A stretch of DNA of 64,000 nt. It comes from an uncultured Aquimarina sp. Lineage in GTDB: Bacteria; Bacteroidota; Bacteroidia; Flavobacteriales; Flavobacteriaceae. The stretch spans positions 124,001 to 188,000 of the forward strand of contig CANMFM010000008.1 in NCBI GenBank assembly GCA_947497175.1, given 5' to 3'. Positions within the stretch are counted from its first letter, which is position 1. Every line of letters begins with the position of its first letter. A model generated the notes under the pieces. That model was not told the origin of the DNA and ran no database searches. It was given only the letters and a program-made list of their open reading frames with translations. Of this stretch, positions 35,865-44,823 are shown one piece after another. The position numbers and the translations under genes are program-made.

Positions 35865-36665
35865 TTAAAAATTATTATCGCCATCCAAAAGGTCTCCTAT
35901 ACCTCCTAGAATACTTCCTTCGCCTTTGCTTTTGCCCCCTGCTCTTGGTGCCAAAGCCAATACACGATTTGCTAACCTGCTAAATGGTAAAGATTGTACA
36001 TATACTACCCCTGGTCCAGTTAAAGTGGCAAAAAACAAACCTTCACCACCAAAAATGGTATTTTTTATACCTCCAATGAATTCAATATCATACGCAACAT
36101 TCTTAGAAAATCCAATAATACAACCTGTATCAATCTTTAATTTCTCTCCTGGTTGTAATTCTTTTCTTGCTGTTGTTCCTCCTGCATGTACAAAGGCCAT
36201 ACCATCACCCTCAAGGTTTTGCATTATAAATCCTTCTCCTCCAAATAAACCTCTTCCTAGTTTTCTTGAAAATTCTATTCCAACTGAAACTCCTTTGGCT
36301 GCACAAAGAAATGCATCTTTTTGACAAATAAACTTACCACCATAGTTCGTTAAATCTATCGGAATAATTTTTCCAGGATATGGAGAAGCAAAACTCACTT
36401 TCTTTTTACCAGAAACCTGATTATAAAAAGCCGTCATAAATAAACTTTCTCCTGTAAGCAGGCGTTTACCCGCACCAAAAATTTTGCCCATCACTCCCTG
36501 GTTTTTTGCAGAGCCATCTCCAAAAATTGTATCCATTTTAATACCGTCTTCCATCATCATAAAACTTCCGGCTTCAGCAATTACTCCCTCTTGGGGATCG
36601 AGTTCTATCTCAACATATTGCATTTCTTCTCCGATAATCTCATAGTCTATTTCGTGTGCAGTCAT
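35865..36665 (-). CDS. TIGR00266 / AIM24-family protein
   Basis: This 266-residue protein belongs to the AIM24 (TIGR00266) family, made of a repeated beta-helix-like fold. Features are VEIELDPQEGVIAEAGSFMMM, GKRLLTGESLFMTAFYN, GGTTARKELQPGEKLKIDTG, and a Gly-rich C-terminal end (GGKSKGEGSILGGIGDLL). The human mitochondrial relative shapes membranes, but the bacterial role is unknown. It sits alone between the small protein gene and the DUF4442 gene, all on the minus strand. Confidence 0.9.
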   Translation of the reverse strand: MTAHEIDYEIIGEEMQYVEIELDPQEGVIAEAGSFMMMEDGIKMDTIFGDGSAKNQGVMGKIFGAGKRLLTGESLFMTAFYNQVSGKKKVSFASPYPGKIIPIDLTNYGGKFICQKDAFLCAAKGVSVGIEFSRKLGRGLFGGEGFIMQNLEGDGMAFVHAGGTTARKELQPGEKLKIDTGCIIGFSKNVAYDIEFIGGIKNTIFGGEGLFFATLTGPGVVYVQSLPFSRLANRVLALAPRAGGKSKGEGSILGGIGDLLDGDNNF

Positions 36666-36761
36666 AATTTGTGTATATTTTTTACTGATTAATGAATTGT
36701 TTATTTATGAGTAAACAATTTTCACAAAGTGTTACAACATGTACGCTATTTTATGACAGAT

Positions 36762-37217
36762 CTAGTTTTTTACTTTAACCGTCCACTCAAAATTAAATGT
36801 AGAAACTTCTAATCCTTCTTTATTAGTACCAACAGATTTCATCCATACGGTTTGCCCCTCACCTGTTTCAATAGTTTTCTTGATAGCATCTTCTACTAGA
36901 TGTCCATCATTACATACGAAAGTAATTCGACCCGTAGCTTTTTTAGTAAACGTTGCATTATTATTAGCAACAAGCATTGATATTTTTTTTCCGCTATTTC
37001 TAATATAACCGGTTACCAGGGCTCCTGTGGTTAACTCTGCGGCCATACCCTGAACTGCCCAAAACATGGAATTAAATGGGTTTTGATTGATCCATCGATG
37101 TTTAACTGAGACTGTACAGTTGTTATTGTCTATTTTTTTAACCCTTACACCACATAACCATGCAGAGGGTAATTTCAATAGCAAAAATGTATTAAGCTTT
37201 CCAGGAGTAATATTCAT
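36762..37217 (-). CDS. DUF4442 hotdog-fold protein
   Basis: This 151-residue protein has the layout of DUF4442, a hotdog thioesterase-like family: NTFLLLKLPSAWLCGVRVK, HRWINQNPFNSMFWAVQGMA and a C-terminal TFNFEWTVKVKN strand. The N-x-x-F-N-S segment with AVQGMAAELTTG corresponds to the place where thioesterases bind the acyl thioester. Substrate is unknown. It has no signal peptide. It is separated from AIM24 by about 100 bases and is probably a unit of its own. Confidence 0.82.
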   Translation of the reverse strand: MNITPGKLNTFLLLKLPSAWLCGVRVKKIDNNNCTVSVKHRWINQNPFNSMFWAVQGMAAELTTGALVTGYIRNSGKKISMLVANNNATFTKKATGRITFVCNDGHLVEDAIKKTIETGEGQTVWMKSVGTNKEGLEVSTFNFEWTVKVKN

Positions 37218-37311
37218 AATCTTTACGTTTTAACGGCTACAATATAAGTAAAAGAACTGTCGGTAAAAAACATCTAAAATCTTAAAATTATGTTAAATTA
37301 TGGTACTATGT

Positions 37312-37344
37312 TTTGCATAATACCTTCTTTTAGATATATATTTG
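37312..37344 (+). promoter_or_regulatory. promoter of the DUF4870 gene
   Basis: A TTTG -33 box (37312-37315) and a TATATTTG -7 box (37337-37344) are separated by 21 bases, close to the Bacteroidota consensus. The start codon follows 28 bases later. Confidence 0.65.
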
Positions 37345-37372
37345 CATAAGAAACTATTATATACTTTCAAAG

Positions 37373-37825
37373 ATGACAACCAATAACCATAAAAATATTG
37401 CCACTTTTATACATTTAGGAGCATTTTCCAAATACTTTATCCCTTTTGGAAATTATATTGTTCCTATTCTGTTATGGACGACCAATAAAGACAAATCAAA
37501 CTTTATAGATTCAAATGGCAAAGAGGCTATTAATTTTCAGTTAAGTATTCTACTGTATACTATTCTACTAGGAATGTTTTCATTTCCATTCTTCATTTTT
37601 AATATTTTTGGAGATGCTACTATTTCTGATTTACTATATTTTGACGATATCTCAATTAATTTTTCGAATCCTGGAGGGTTCAGAACACTTATAGGAGCCT
37701 CGTTTATCGGAATAATCGCTTTAATAGGATTTTTCCTGGAAATAATTTTTATCATCACAGCCGCACTAAAAGCAAACAAAGGTGAAGCATATAAGTATCC
37801 TCTTTGTATACGGTTTATAAAATAA
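37373..37825 (+). CDS. DUF4870 domain-containing membrane protein
   Basis: This 150-residue protein has the DUF4870 layout: an aromatic N-terminal segment (FIHLGAFSKYFIPFGNYIVPILLW), a loop with DSNGKEAINFQ, and two long hydrophobic helices (about 60-80 and 105-130). The family is a helical membrane protein of unknown role, common in Bacteroidota near PspC/GIN clusters. It has its own promoter. The PadR regulator gene follows after 66 bases. Confidence 0.85.
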   Translation: MTTNNHKNIATFIHLGAFSKYFIPFGNYIVPILLWTTNKDKSNFIDSNGKEAINFQLSILLYTILLGMFSFPFFIFNIFGDATISDLLYFDDISINFSNPGGFRTLIGASFIGIIALIGFFLEIIFIITAALKANKGEAYKYPLCIRFIK

Positions 37826-37848
37826 TCATCAATCTTTAACCATCAATC

Positions 37849-37868
37849 ATCAATCAAAAAATGAACAG
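37849..37868 (+). repeat. leader repeat element, copy 1
   Basis: The 20-base element ATCAATCAAAAAATGAACAG lies 23 bases before the PadR-like gene. It differs by one base from copy 2 at 40007-40026, and a shorter variant is at 40864. A partial ATCAATC lies just upstream. Confidence 0.6.
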
Positions 37869-37891
37869 TTTAACTTTTAAAAATTAGTTTT

Positions 37892-38227
37892 ATGAAGATC
37901 GAAAACACAAAAGCGCAGATGCGCAAAGGTGTTCTGGAATATTGCATACTTTCAATCCTTAAGGATGATGATGCTTATGTTGCCGAAATTTTGGAGACTC
38001 TAAAAGATGCTAAAATGCTTGTTGTAGAGGGTACAATCTATCCTTTATTAACCAGGCTTAAGAATGCCGGATTATTGAGTTACCGCTGGGAAGAATCTAC
38101 CTCAGGACCACCTAGAAAATATTACGGACTCACAGAAACCGGAAAACTATTTCTAAAAGAACTAAACACCACCTGGAACGAATTACAGCATGCTGTAAAC
38201 CTGGTAACCAAACAAAAAAAGAAGTAA
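37892..38227 (+). CDS. PadR-family transcriptional regulator
   Basis: This 111-residue protein is a PadR-like winged-helix regulator (MRKGVLEYCILSILKDDDAYVAEILETL, VEGTIYPLLTRLKNAGLLSYRWEES, GPPRKYYGLTETGKLFLKEL, each given as shorter motifs in the protein). PadR proteins bind as dimers and respond to small molecules or cell-envelope stress. It ends with a Lys-rich tail, one base before the PspC gene, and probably represses its own operon. Confidence 0.93.
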   Translation: MKIENTKAQMRKGVLEYCILSILKDDDAYVAEILETLKDAKMLVVEGTIYPLLTRLKNAGLLSYRWEESTSGPPRKYYGLTETGKLFLKELNTTWNELQHAVNLVTKQKKK

Positions 38228-38228
38228 A

Positions 38229-39983
38229 ATGAACAAGACAGTCAATATAAATTTAGCAGGCATATTTTTTCATATAGATGAGGATGCGTATTTAAAATTG
38301 CAACGTTACCTAGAGGCCATAAAAAGATCTTTTACTGATTCACAGGGAAGAGATGAAATTATTGCTGATATAGAAGCCAGAATTGCAGAATTATTTAGTG
38401 AAAAAATAAAAGATGAACGTCAGGTTATCGGTAATGAAGAAGTTGATCAGGTAATAGCTGTGATGGGACAACCAGAAGATTACAGGTTGGATGAAGAAAT
38501 CTTTGAAGATGAACCAAAAGCTGCTTATCAAAACACAAAAACCTCAAGAAACCTCTATAGGGATACAACCAATTCTTATGTAGGTGGTGTAAGTTCAGGA
38601 ATAGCGCACTATTTAGGCACAGATCCTATATGGATTCGGTTAGCCTGGATACTGTTTACAATTTTCTCTAGTGGTGCGTTTGTACTAATTTATATAGCAT
38701 TTTGGATTTTCGTACCTGAAGCAAAAACTACTGCAGATTTTTTGGCAATGAAAGGAGAAGCCGTAAATATCAGTAACATCGAAAAGAAAATAAAAGAAGG
38801 ATTTGGCGATGTTGCCGACACAGTAAAAAATGTAGATTATCAAAAATATAGTGATAAAGTAAAAAGTAGCTCAACTACCTTTTTTGAAGCCTTAGGAGAC
38901 GTTTTACTCGTGCTTTTAAAAATATTTATAAAGTTTATTGGTGTGTTACTGATTCTAGTATCAGGTATCACCTTAATCAGTCTGTTTATAGGTTTATTCA
39001 CACTAGGAACTTTTGGATTTATGGATACCCCTTGGGTAGAATATTTTGAAGTTAGCAATCATCCCGAAGTGCCATTATGGCTTCTATCATTGTTGACATT
39101 TTTTGCAGTTGGCATCCCATTCTTCTTTTTATTTATTCTCGGGTTGAGAATCTTAATAAACAACCTGAAATCTATAGGTACCGCAGCAAAACTTGGATTA
39201 TTAGGGGTATGGATAATTTCAATAATAGGGTTAACAATTGTTGGTGTAAGACAAGCAACCCTGGAAGCATATGATGCCGAAGTGATAACAGAAAAAAAGA
39301 TATTACCCATCACTAATAATGACACCTTAACCATAAGAATGAAAGGTAATAACAGATACATAAAACATCTTAAACACAGAAATGATTATAAAATAAAAAG
39401 AGACTCTGATGGCAACCGGGTAATCGTAATACAAGATATAGAACTGTATCTTAAAGCCTCAAAAAGAGACTCTATGGTAGGTATCTCAATAGAGAAAAAA
39501 GCAGATGGAAGATCCTATGATGAAGCTTCGCAAAGAGCTAAAGATCTCAAATACACCTATGAATTAGAAGGTAATACTCTAGTCCTGAATGGGTATGCAA
39601 TAACTGATTATTCTAATAAATATAGAGATCAGGAAATTAATATCATACTTACACTACCCGAAGGAATTACTGTATTTGCCGAGGAAAATACATCAAGATA
39701 TAATAATTCATGGAAATATGATGACTATATTACTATTGATGAAAAAGAAGGTAAGTATATTCAACTAGTTGACGGAAATTTTGAATGTAATGATTGCCCT
39801 GCAGAAAAAGAAAATGATTGGGAGTATAATGAATGGCAGGATGATGATGAAGTAAAAATAAATAGTAACTCTGATGATCAAAATACAAATCTAAAAATCA
39901 ACGAAGAAGGCGTTCGCCTCAAAAGCGAAGAAGTCGATATAAGAATTGACGAAGACGGTATAGAAATTAAAACCGATAATTAA
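38229..39983 (+). CDS. PspC domain-containing envelope stress protein
   Basis: This 584-residue membrane protein begins with a small alpha/beta part (about 1-90, INLAGIFFHIDEDAYLKLQ) then a PspC domain (about 108-165, RNLYRDTTNSYVGGVSSG and GIAHYLGTDPIWIRLAWIL). Four to five hydrophobic segments follow (about 215-370), and a long hydrophilic C-terminus with repeated acidic strands ends in RIDEDGIEIKTDN. PspC senses envelope damage in proteobacteria. It starts 1 base after the PadR gene, so the two are translated together, as in many Bacteroidota. Confidence 0.9.
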   Translation: MNKTVNINLAGIFFHIDEDAYLKLQRYLEAIKRSFTDSQGRDEIIADIEARIAELFSEKIKDERQVIGNEEVDQVIAVMGQPEDYRLDEEIFEDEPKAAYQNTKTSRNLYRDTTNSYVGGVSSGIAHYLGTDPIWIRLAWILFTIFSSGAFVLIYIAFWIFVPEAKTTADFLAMKGEAVNISNIEKKIKEGFGDVADTVKNVDYQKYSDKVKSSSTTFFEALGDVLLVLLKIFIKFIGVLLILVSGITLISLFIGLFTLGTFGFMDTPWVEYFEVSNHPEVPLWLLSLLTFFAVGIPFFFLFILGLRILINNLKSIGTAAKLGLLGVWIISIIGLTIVGVRQATLEAYDAEVITEKKILPITNNDTLTIRMKGNNRYIKHLKHRNDYKIKRDSDGNRVIVIQDIELYLKASKRDSMVGISIEKKADGRSYDEASQRAKDLKYTYELEGNTLVLNGYAITDYSNKYRDQEINIILTLPEGITVFAEENTSRYNNSWKYDDYITIDEKEGKYIQLVDGNFECNDCPAEKENDWEYNEWQDDDEVKINSNSDDQNTNLKINEEGVRLKSEEVDIRIDEDGIEIKTDN

Positions 39984-40006
39984 ATCAATCATTGCTCAAA
40001 AGCAAG

Positions 40007-40026
40007 ATCAATCAAAAAACGAACAG
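40007..40026 (+). repeat. leader repeat element, copy 2
   Basis: ATCAATCAAAAAACGAACAG, one base different from copy 1, lies 21 bases before the head GIN gene and 23 bases after the PspC stop codon. Confidence 0.6.
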
Positions 40027-40047
40027 TAAAAATTAAAACACAAAATC

Positions 40048-40767
40048 ATGACTACACTAGCCAAAATTTTAGTAACCTTTTGTTTATCATTAGCTTGTTG
40101 CTCTTGCAATATGGTATTTGATGGTATTAAGGGACAAGGAGAAATTGTAAAAAAAGAAAGAGCCATTAATGAAAACTTTGATGCCATAAAAGCAAGCAGA
40201 GGATTAGATGTAATTTTGATCAAAGATCAAGGTAAAAAGGTTATTGTTGAAGCCAATCAAAACTTACACGAGCATATCGAGGTGTATGTAAAAGAAAACA
40301 CCCTGTATATAACTTCTGATCAAAACATATATTATGCAGACGAAAAAAATGTATATGTTTCATATACCGAACTTAATACATTAAAAGTAAACAGTGGAGC
40401 CAGCATTACTTCAGAAAGTGCTTTGGTACAAAAAGATATCCAACTCAGTGCCACAAGTGGTGCAGATATTAAATTAAATATCAAGGCAGAAACCGTAACA
40501 TCTTCGGTAACCAGTGGAGCGATGATAGACCTGTCAGGAAAAGTAAATTTTCATAAAGCCAACGCAACAAGCGGAGCAGATTTGAGAGCAAAAGACCTTT
40601 TAAGCTTAGTCTCAGAAGCAAAAGCAACAAGCGGTGCCTCAATACGTATTCATGCCAAAAATGAATTTACAGGAAAAGCAACTAGCGGCGCAGACGTGGT
40701 TTATTATGGAAAGCCTGAAAAAGTTTCTGAAGCAGATAACTCAGGAGGAAATATAAGACGACAATAA
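40048..40767 (+). CDS. head GIN domain (DUF2807) lipoprotein with TSGA repeats
   Basis: This 239-residue protein is an exported probable lipoprotein (signal ends near LACCSCN). The body is a GIN/DUF2807 right-handed beta-helix-like adhesin domain. A short SGA motif recurs at least six times: NSGASITSE, TSGADIKLN, TSGAMIDLS, TSGADLRAK, TSGASIRIH, TSGADVVYY. The turns are about 20-25 residues apart, as expected for one helix rung each. Such proteins sit in PspC/PadR clusters; the role may be binding or barrier formation at the cell surface. It follows the leader repeat. Confidence 0.9.
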   Translation: MTTLAKILVTFCLSLACCSCNMVFDGIKGQGEIVKKERAINENFDAIKASRGLDVILIKDQGKKVIVEANQNLHEHIEVYVKENTLYITSDQNIYYADEKNVYVSYTELNTLKVNSGASITSESALVQKDIQLSATSGADIKLNIKAETVTSSVTSGAMIDLSGKVNFHKANATSGADLRAKDLLSLVSEAKATSGASIRIHAKNEFTGKATSGADVVYYGKPEKVSEADNSGGNIRRQ

Positions 40768-40808
40768 CCCAACTATATAACTAACCGATCCGTCAATCAA
40801 TCACAATT

Positions 40809-40851
40809 AAAACTGCCTGGAAAAGCACTCAGATTTCTCTTAGGCAGTTTT
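40809..40851 (+). terminator. rho-independent terminator after the head GIN gene
   Basis: A 10-bp stem (40809-40818 with 40842-40851) with a 23-base loop and a T-rich tail follows the head GIN gene by 42 bases. Confidence 0.75.
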
Positions 40852-40863
40852 TTATTTTAATAC

Positions 40864-40884
40864 ATCAATCAAAAAAAACGAGTA
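40864..40884 (+). repeat. leader repeat element, copy 3 (variant)
   Basis: ATCAATCA followed by an A-run and ACGAGTA lies immediately before the next start codon. It shares the first half and the ACGA of copies 1 and 2 but has two extra A and a different 3' end. Confidence 0.45.
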
Positions 40885-40885
40885 T

Positions 40886-41695
40886 ATGGTATCAACAATC
40901 AATTTTATTAAAACAGTTATTTGTACTTTATCCATAATACTATTGCCAGGAGTATCAAGTTATTCACAATCAAATCAAAATCAAGACACAAAAAGCCTGA
41001 AAATAAAAATCTTAGAACTCGATACTCAATTTTGGAAGTCTTACAATACATGCGACATTAGTACCTTTAAAACTTTTTTTGTAGACGATTTTGAGTTCTA
41101 TCATGACAAAGACGGGCTAACCTCTGGGTTGCCAAAATTGATAAAATCTGTAGAAAATAGCCTATGTAATAAAGACAACCCAAGGGTACGTAGGGAAGTC
41201 GTGAAAGGAAGCGTGAATGTCTACCCGTTAAATAATTATGGAGCTATCATTACGGGAGAACATGTTTTTTATGTTTCAGAAAACGATGAAGAAGAGCAGT
41301 TATCACAAATTGCCAAATTTACTCACGTATGGCAACATACCAACGAAGAATGGAAAATGACAAGAGTTTTAAGTTATGACCATCAACCGCTATCTGAAAA
41401 CACAAATAAAACAGAAATTGTTGTATCTGATATAATTTTAAACCAATATACAGGCACCTATTTCGCTCCAGAAACAGGTACTGTGATCATTTCTAAAAAG
41501 GAGCATCTTTTAGAAGTAAAAGCCGATAAGATGCAGGCAATTGTATACCCTTCATCAGAGCACCTGTTTTTTCATAAACATAGCCCACTCACATTTGAAT
41601 TTATAAAGAATCCAAATGGCGAAATTGTAAAATTCATTGTTAGAGAAAATGGGAAAATCGTTGAAGAAGCTAAAAAAGTAAAATCAAAATCTTAG
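40886..41695 (+). CDS. secreted NTF2-like (DUF4440-type) protein
   Basis: This 269-residue protein has a signal peptide (about 1-28, ending SYSQ) and an NTF2/SnoaL-like domain with a DUF4440 pattern (about 45-170, LDTQFWKSYNTCDISTFKTF, FYHDKDGLTSG, WQHTNEEWKMTRVLSYDH). A C-terminal part (about 180-265, NQYTGTYFAPETGTVIIS) resembles DUF3471. The NTF2-like pocket usually binds a small ligand; no catalytic residues are evident. It starts 118 bases after the GIN gene, behind a terminator. Confidence 0.78.
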   Translation: MVSTINFIKTVICTLSIILLPGVSSYSQSNQNQDTKSLKIKILELDTQFWKSYNTCDISTFKTFFVDDFEFYHDKDGLTSGLPKLIKSVENSLCNKDNPRVRREVVKGSVNVYPLNNYGAIITGEHVFYVSENDEEEQLSQIAKFTHVWQHTNEEWKMTRVLSYDHQPLSENTNKTEIVVSDIILNQYTGTYFAPETGTVIISKKEHLLEVKADKMQAIVYPSSEHLFFHKHSPLTFEFIKNPNGEIVKFIVRENGKIVEEAKKVKSKS

Positions 41696-41779
41696 AAATA
41701 CTTCAATTTCAAACTTGACTTAAAAAAGTAAGCATCTTGATAATCTTGTTGTAACACATCCTAAAACCGAGAGTCTATT

Positions 41780-41787
41780 TATATTTG
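41780..41787 (+). promoter_or_regulatory. -7 promoter element of the second GIN gene
   Basis: TATATTTG matches TAnnTTTG, 72 bases before the start codon. The nearest TTG pair (41746-41751) is too far for a consensus -33 box, so this is a weak promoter call. Confidence 0.45.
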
Positions 41788-41858
41788 TAAACAAGTTTTA
41801 TAAAGCAGTATACTTAAACTTAAAAAAATCTGTTTATAATTATAAATTTCACATAAAT

Positions 41859-42719
41859 ATGAAGACATCACTTCTATTAGTATGTTCATTTCTTGTATTA
41901 GGAAATGTATATGGGCAAAAGGAAAAAGTTAAAGGAAATAAAATAGTAAGCACTGAAGAGCATAATTTAGAAAATTTTCATACTATAGAAATATATGAAA
42001 ATTTTGAAGTTACATTGGATGAGAGCAGCGATAATCTATTGAAAATTGAAGCCGATAGTAATTTACAAGAACTAATCAATTTTGAGATTGTAGATGGTAT
42101 TTTAATTATAAAATCCGATAAAGATTTGCGTCGTGCAAAAGCTTTGCATTTAGATATCTCTTATGCTTCAGAACTTAAAAAGATTATATTGCATAATAAA
42201 GTAAATGCAAAATCATTATCTCCAATTACCTCAGGTGATCTATCCATAGAGGTAAACGATATGTCTGAAATTTTTTTAACCACAGATTCTGGTAAAATAA
42301 GTTGTACTACTTTCGGAAAATCCATTGCTGACCTACATACCAAGGCAAAGGAAGTGGTTTATCAAATCAACGAAAATTCAGAAATAAAAGGAATTGTTAC
42401 CGCAGATAGCCTTAAGGTAGATTTATATCAAAAAGCAAGTGCAAAACTTGAAGGAGAAGTATCATCTATGCTTGTAAGAGCTGATAACGAAACTGATTTT
42501 TATGGTGAAAAACTAAGCGCTGATAAAACTTCTGTAATTGCTGAAGGCTCGAGTGATTGTTACATACTGACTAATAAAGAAATAACTATTGAGGCAATCG
42601 ATACCGCAGAAATTTTCTTGCTTGGTGAACCAAAAATTGATATCAATGTTTTTTCTAATGAGGCTACTCTATTTAAGAAGAATATAGACTATACTCCCAG
42701 CAAATTTAGGCTTAACTAA
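41859..42719 (+). CDS. GIN domain (DUF2807-like) secreted protein
   Basis: This 286-residue protein has a signal peptide (about 1-19, ending VYGQ) and a beta-strand-rich body that fits DUF2807/GIN: NLENFHTIEIYENFEVTLDE, HLDISYASELKKIILHNKV and SLKVDLYQKASAKLEGEV. Unlike the neighbour at 40048 it has few TSGA repeats. It is a diverged paralogue near the PspC cluster. The function is unknown. Confidence 0.8.
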   Translation: MKTSLLLVCSFLVLGNVYGQKEKVKGNKIVSTEEHNLENFHTIEIYENFEVTLDESSDNLLKIEADSNLQELINFEIVDGILIIKSDKDLRRAKALHLDISYASELKKIILHNKVNAKSLSPITSGDLSIEVNDMSEIFLTTDSGKISCTTFGKSIADLHTKAKEVVYQINENSEIKGIVTADSLKVDLYQKASAKLEGEVSSMLVRADNETDFYGEKLSADKTSVIAEGSSDCYILTNKEITIEAIDTAEIFLLGEPKIDINVFSNEATLFKKNIDYTPSKFRLN

Positions 42720-42802
42720 GTAAGCAAACATGTGCCTTAGAAATAACATAAGGGTTATCTTAAAGGCAACAATATATATACAATAGCAATTAGCAATACT
42801 AA

Positions 42803-42841
42803 AAAAAAGCATCATGATATGAGTTGTCATGATGCTTTTTT
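42803..42841. terminator. bidirectional rho-independent terminator
   Basis: A 15-bp stem (42803-42817 with 42827-42841) with a 9-base loop and flanking A- and T-runs separates the convergent GIN and thioredoxin reductase genes. Confidence 0.85.
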
Positions 42842-42859
42842 ATGATACATTTTTAAATT

Positions 42860-43834
42860 TTATGCAGAAACCTCAGCTCCAGTTTCTACTGTAGCAAGAT
42901 AACGCTCTGCATCTAAAGCCGCCATACAACCCGTACCGGCTGCAGTGATCGCTTGTCTATATTCTTTATCCTGAACATCACCTGATGCAAATACACCTGG
43001 AATATTTGTTTTAGTAGATTTACCTTCTGTGATAATATATCCGGTATCATCCATATCGATCTGACCCTTAAAAATATCCGTATTCGGTTTGTGGCCAATA
43101 GCAACAAATAAACCTGTGATACTAATTTCTGTTTTTTCTCCTGTTTGATTATTTACCATTCTTAGCCCTTCAACAACCTGATCTCCTAATACCTCATCAA
43201 CTTCAGTATTATATAATACTTTGAGATTAGGAGTATTATTCACACGATGCTGCATAGCTTTAGAAGCTCTCATATAATCTTTACGTACCAACATCGTAAC
43301 GCTAGAACATATATTAGAAAGATATGTAGCTTCTTCTGCTGCGGTATCCCCTGCACCAACAATTGCAACATCTTGACCTTTATAAAAGAACCCATCACAA
43401 ACAGCACATGCAGATACTCCACCTCCTCTTAGTTTTTGCTCACTTGGCAACCCTAAGTATTTAGCTGTAGCTCCAGTAGAAATAATAACTGTTTCAGCTT
43501 CAATTTCTGTAGTATTATCAACGGTTACCTTATGTATACCACCAACTTCTGTGCTAAAATTAACTTCAGTAACCATTCCAATACGTACTTCGGTACCAAA
43601 ACGCTCTGCTTGTTGTTGTAATTGTACCATCATTGTGGGGCCATCAATTCCTTCTGGATATCCAGGAAAGTTATCAACCTCAGTAGTTGTGGTTAACTGA
43701 CCGCCAGGCTCCATACCTGTGTACATAACCGGCTTAAGATCTGCTCTTGCCGCATATATTGCCGCAGTATACCCTGCTGGCCCTGAACCTATTATAAGGC
43801 ACTTAATTCTTTCTTTTGTGTCAGACATAATCAT
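42860..43834 (-). CDS. trxB: thioredoxin reductase
   Basis: This 324-residue flavoprotein reduces thioredoxin with NADPH in the cytoplasm. The FAD fold starts at IIGSGPAGYTAAIYAAR, the redox-active CAVC motif lies in VSACAVCDGFFYKG (about residues 140-153), and the NADPH-binding fold has VAIVGAGDTAAEEATYL. The C-terminal FAD contact is GVFASGDVQDKEYRQA. Length is typical. Start at Met1 or Met3. It is alone, convergent to the GIN gene and divergent from the TRIC-like gene. Confidence 0.96.
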   Translation of the reverse strand: MIMSDTKERIKCLIIGSGPAGYTAAIYAARADLKPVMYTGMEPGGQLTTTTEVDNFPGYPEGIDGPTMMVQLQQQAERFGTEVRIGMVTEVNFSTEVGGIHKVTVDNTTEIEAETVIISTGATAKYLGLPSEQKLRGGGVSACAVCDGFFYKGQDVAIVGAGDTAAEEATYLSNICSSVTMLVRKDYMRASKAMQHRVNNTPNLKVLYNTEVDEVLGDQVVEGLRMVNNQTGEKTEISITGLFVAIGHKPNTDIFKGQIDMDDTGYIITEGKSTKTNIPGVFASGDVQDKEYRQAITAAGTGCMAALDAERYLATVETGAEVSA

Positions 43835-43990
43835 TTCGTTTTATCTGATGTAAAAGTAGCAATTTGATCATAAACCTTACATGAAAGTTATTAAGAATTG
43901 TTATTAACTCATAAAATTCAATTATAGTTTTTCCATAAATGTTGAATACCTTTAAACGCATAAAAATATAAAAAGCCTTTCTATTAGATT

Positions 43991-44602
43991 ATGACATTTT
44001 TTAGCGTATTAGATATTTTAGGAACTATAGCCTTTGCTGCATCAGGAGCACTAAGTGCTATGAACAGAAAATTGGATCTATTTGGTATTTTTATTATTGC
44101 ATTTGTAACTGCAATAGGAGGTGGTACCGTACGTGATATACTTATTGGTAATACTCCGGTTTCCTGGATGCAAAATACAATGTATATTTATTTAATAGGT
44201 AGCGTTACTATAGTATCGGTTATCCTCAGAAATAAATTAGACTATCTTAGAAAATCTCTTTTTTTATTTGACACAATTGGATTAGGAGTTTTTACAATCA
44301 TAGGCGTAGAAATTGGTATTCAATCTGGTTTAGAATCTATAGTATGCGTCGCTTTAGGAGCAATGACAGGATGTTTTGGTGGTGCAATACGTGATATTTT
44401 ATGTAATGAGATCCCGGTTATTTTTAGAAAAGAAATTTATGCAACAGCATCTATCGCCGGCGGAGTATGTTATATGGCGCTACATACGTTTGGTGTTAAT
44501 CAAAACATAATTTACACATCTACTACCTTATTAATTATTATCATTAGATTATTAGTGGTACGATATAGAGTTTCTTTACCTATATTTTCAGTTAAAGCTT
44601 AA
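43991..44602 (+). CDS. TRIC-type channel family (UPF0126/YicG-like) membrane protein
   Basis: This 203-residue integral membrane protein has about seven hydrophobic segments and two copies of the family glycine motif: IGGGTVRDILIGNTP and GCFGGAIRDILCNEIP, each followed by a further helix. Bacterial TRIC-like proteins form trimeric potassium-permeable channels. The two-repeat structure is the family hallmark. It is divergent from trxB. The physiological partner is unknown. Confidence 0.9.
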   Translation: MTFFSVLDILGTIAFAASGALSAMNRKLDLFGIFIIAFVTAIGGGTVRDILIGNTPVSWMQNTMYIYLIGSVTIVSVILRNKLDYLRKSLFLFDTIGLGVFTIIGVEIGIQSGLESIVCVALGAMTGCFGGAIRDILCNEIPVIFRKEIYATASIAGGVCYMALHTFGVNQNIIYTSTTLLIIIIRLLVVRYRVSLPIFSVKA

Positions 44603-44767
44603 GGAGCTTTTATATCGTGTTATTATCGCTTAAAAACATGTTTGGCTTTAGAATATGTAAATAAATATCGTTAATAGCACTCAAAAACAGTCCTTACAAA
44701 ACAAAGGCGAAGTGTTTCTTTTTTTATCAAACCAAATAGTACATTTTCAATACACTTTTCTATTAAA

Positions 44768-44802
44768 TTTGACATTTTAAAATCATTAAATCCGTATTTT
44801 TG
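44768..44802 (+). promoter_or_regulatory. promoter of the small CxxxC protein gene
   Basis: TTTG (44768-44771, start of TTTGAC) and TATTTTTG (44795-44802) are 23 bases apart, near the upper end of the spacing range for Bacteroidota promoters. The start codon is 22 bases downstream. Confidence 0.55.
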
Positions 44803-44823
44803 CGCAAAATTTAATACGTCTTA

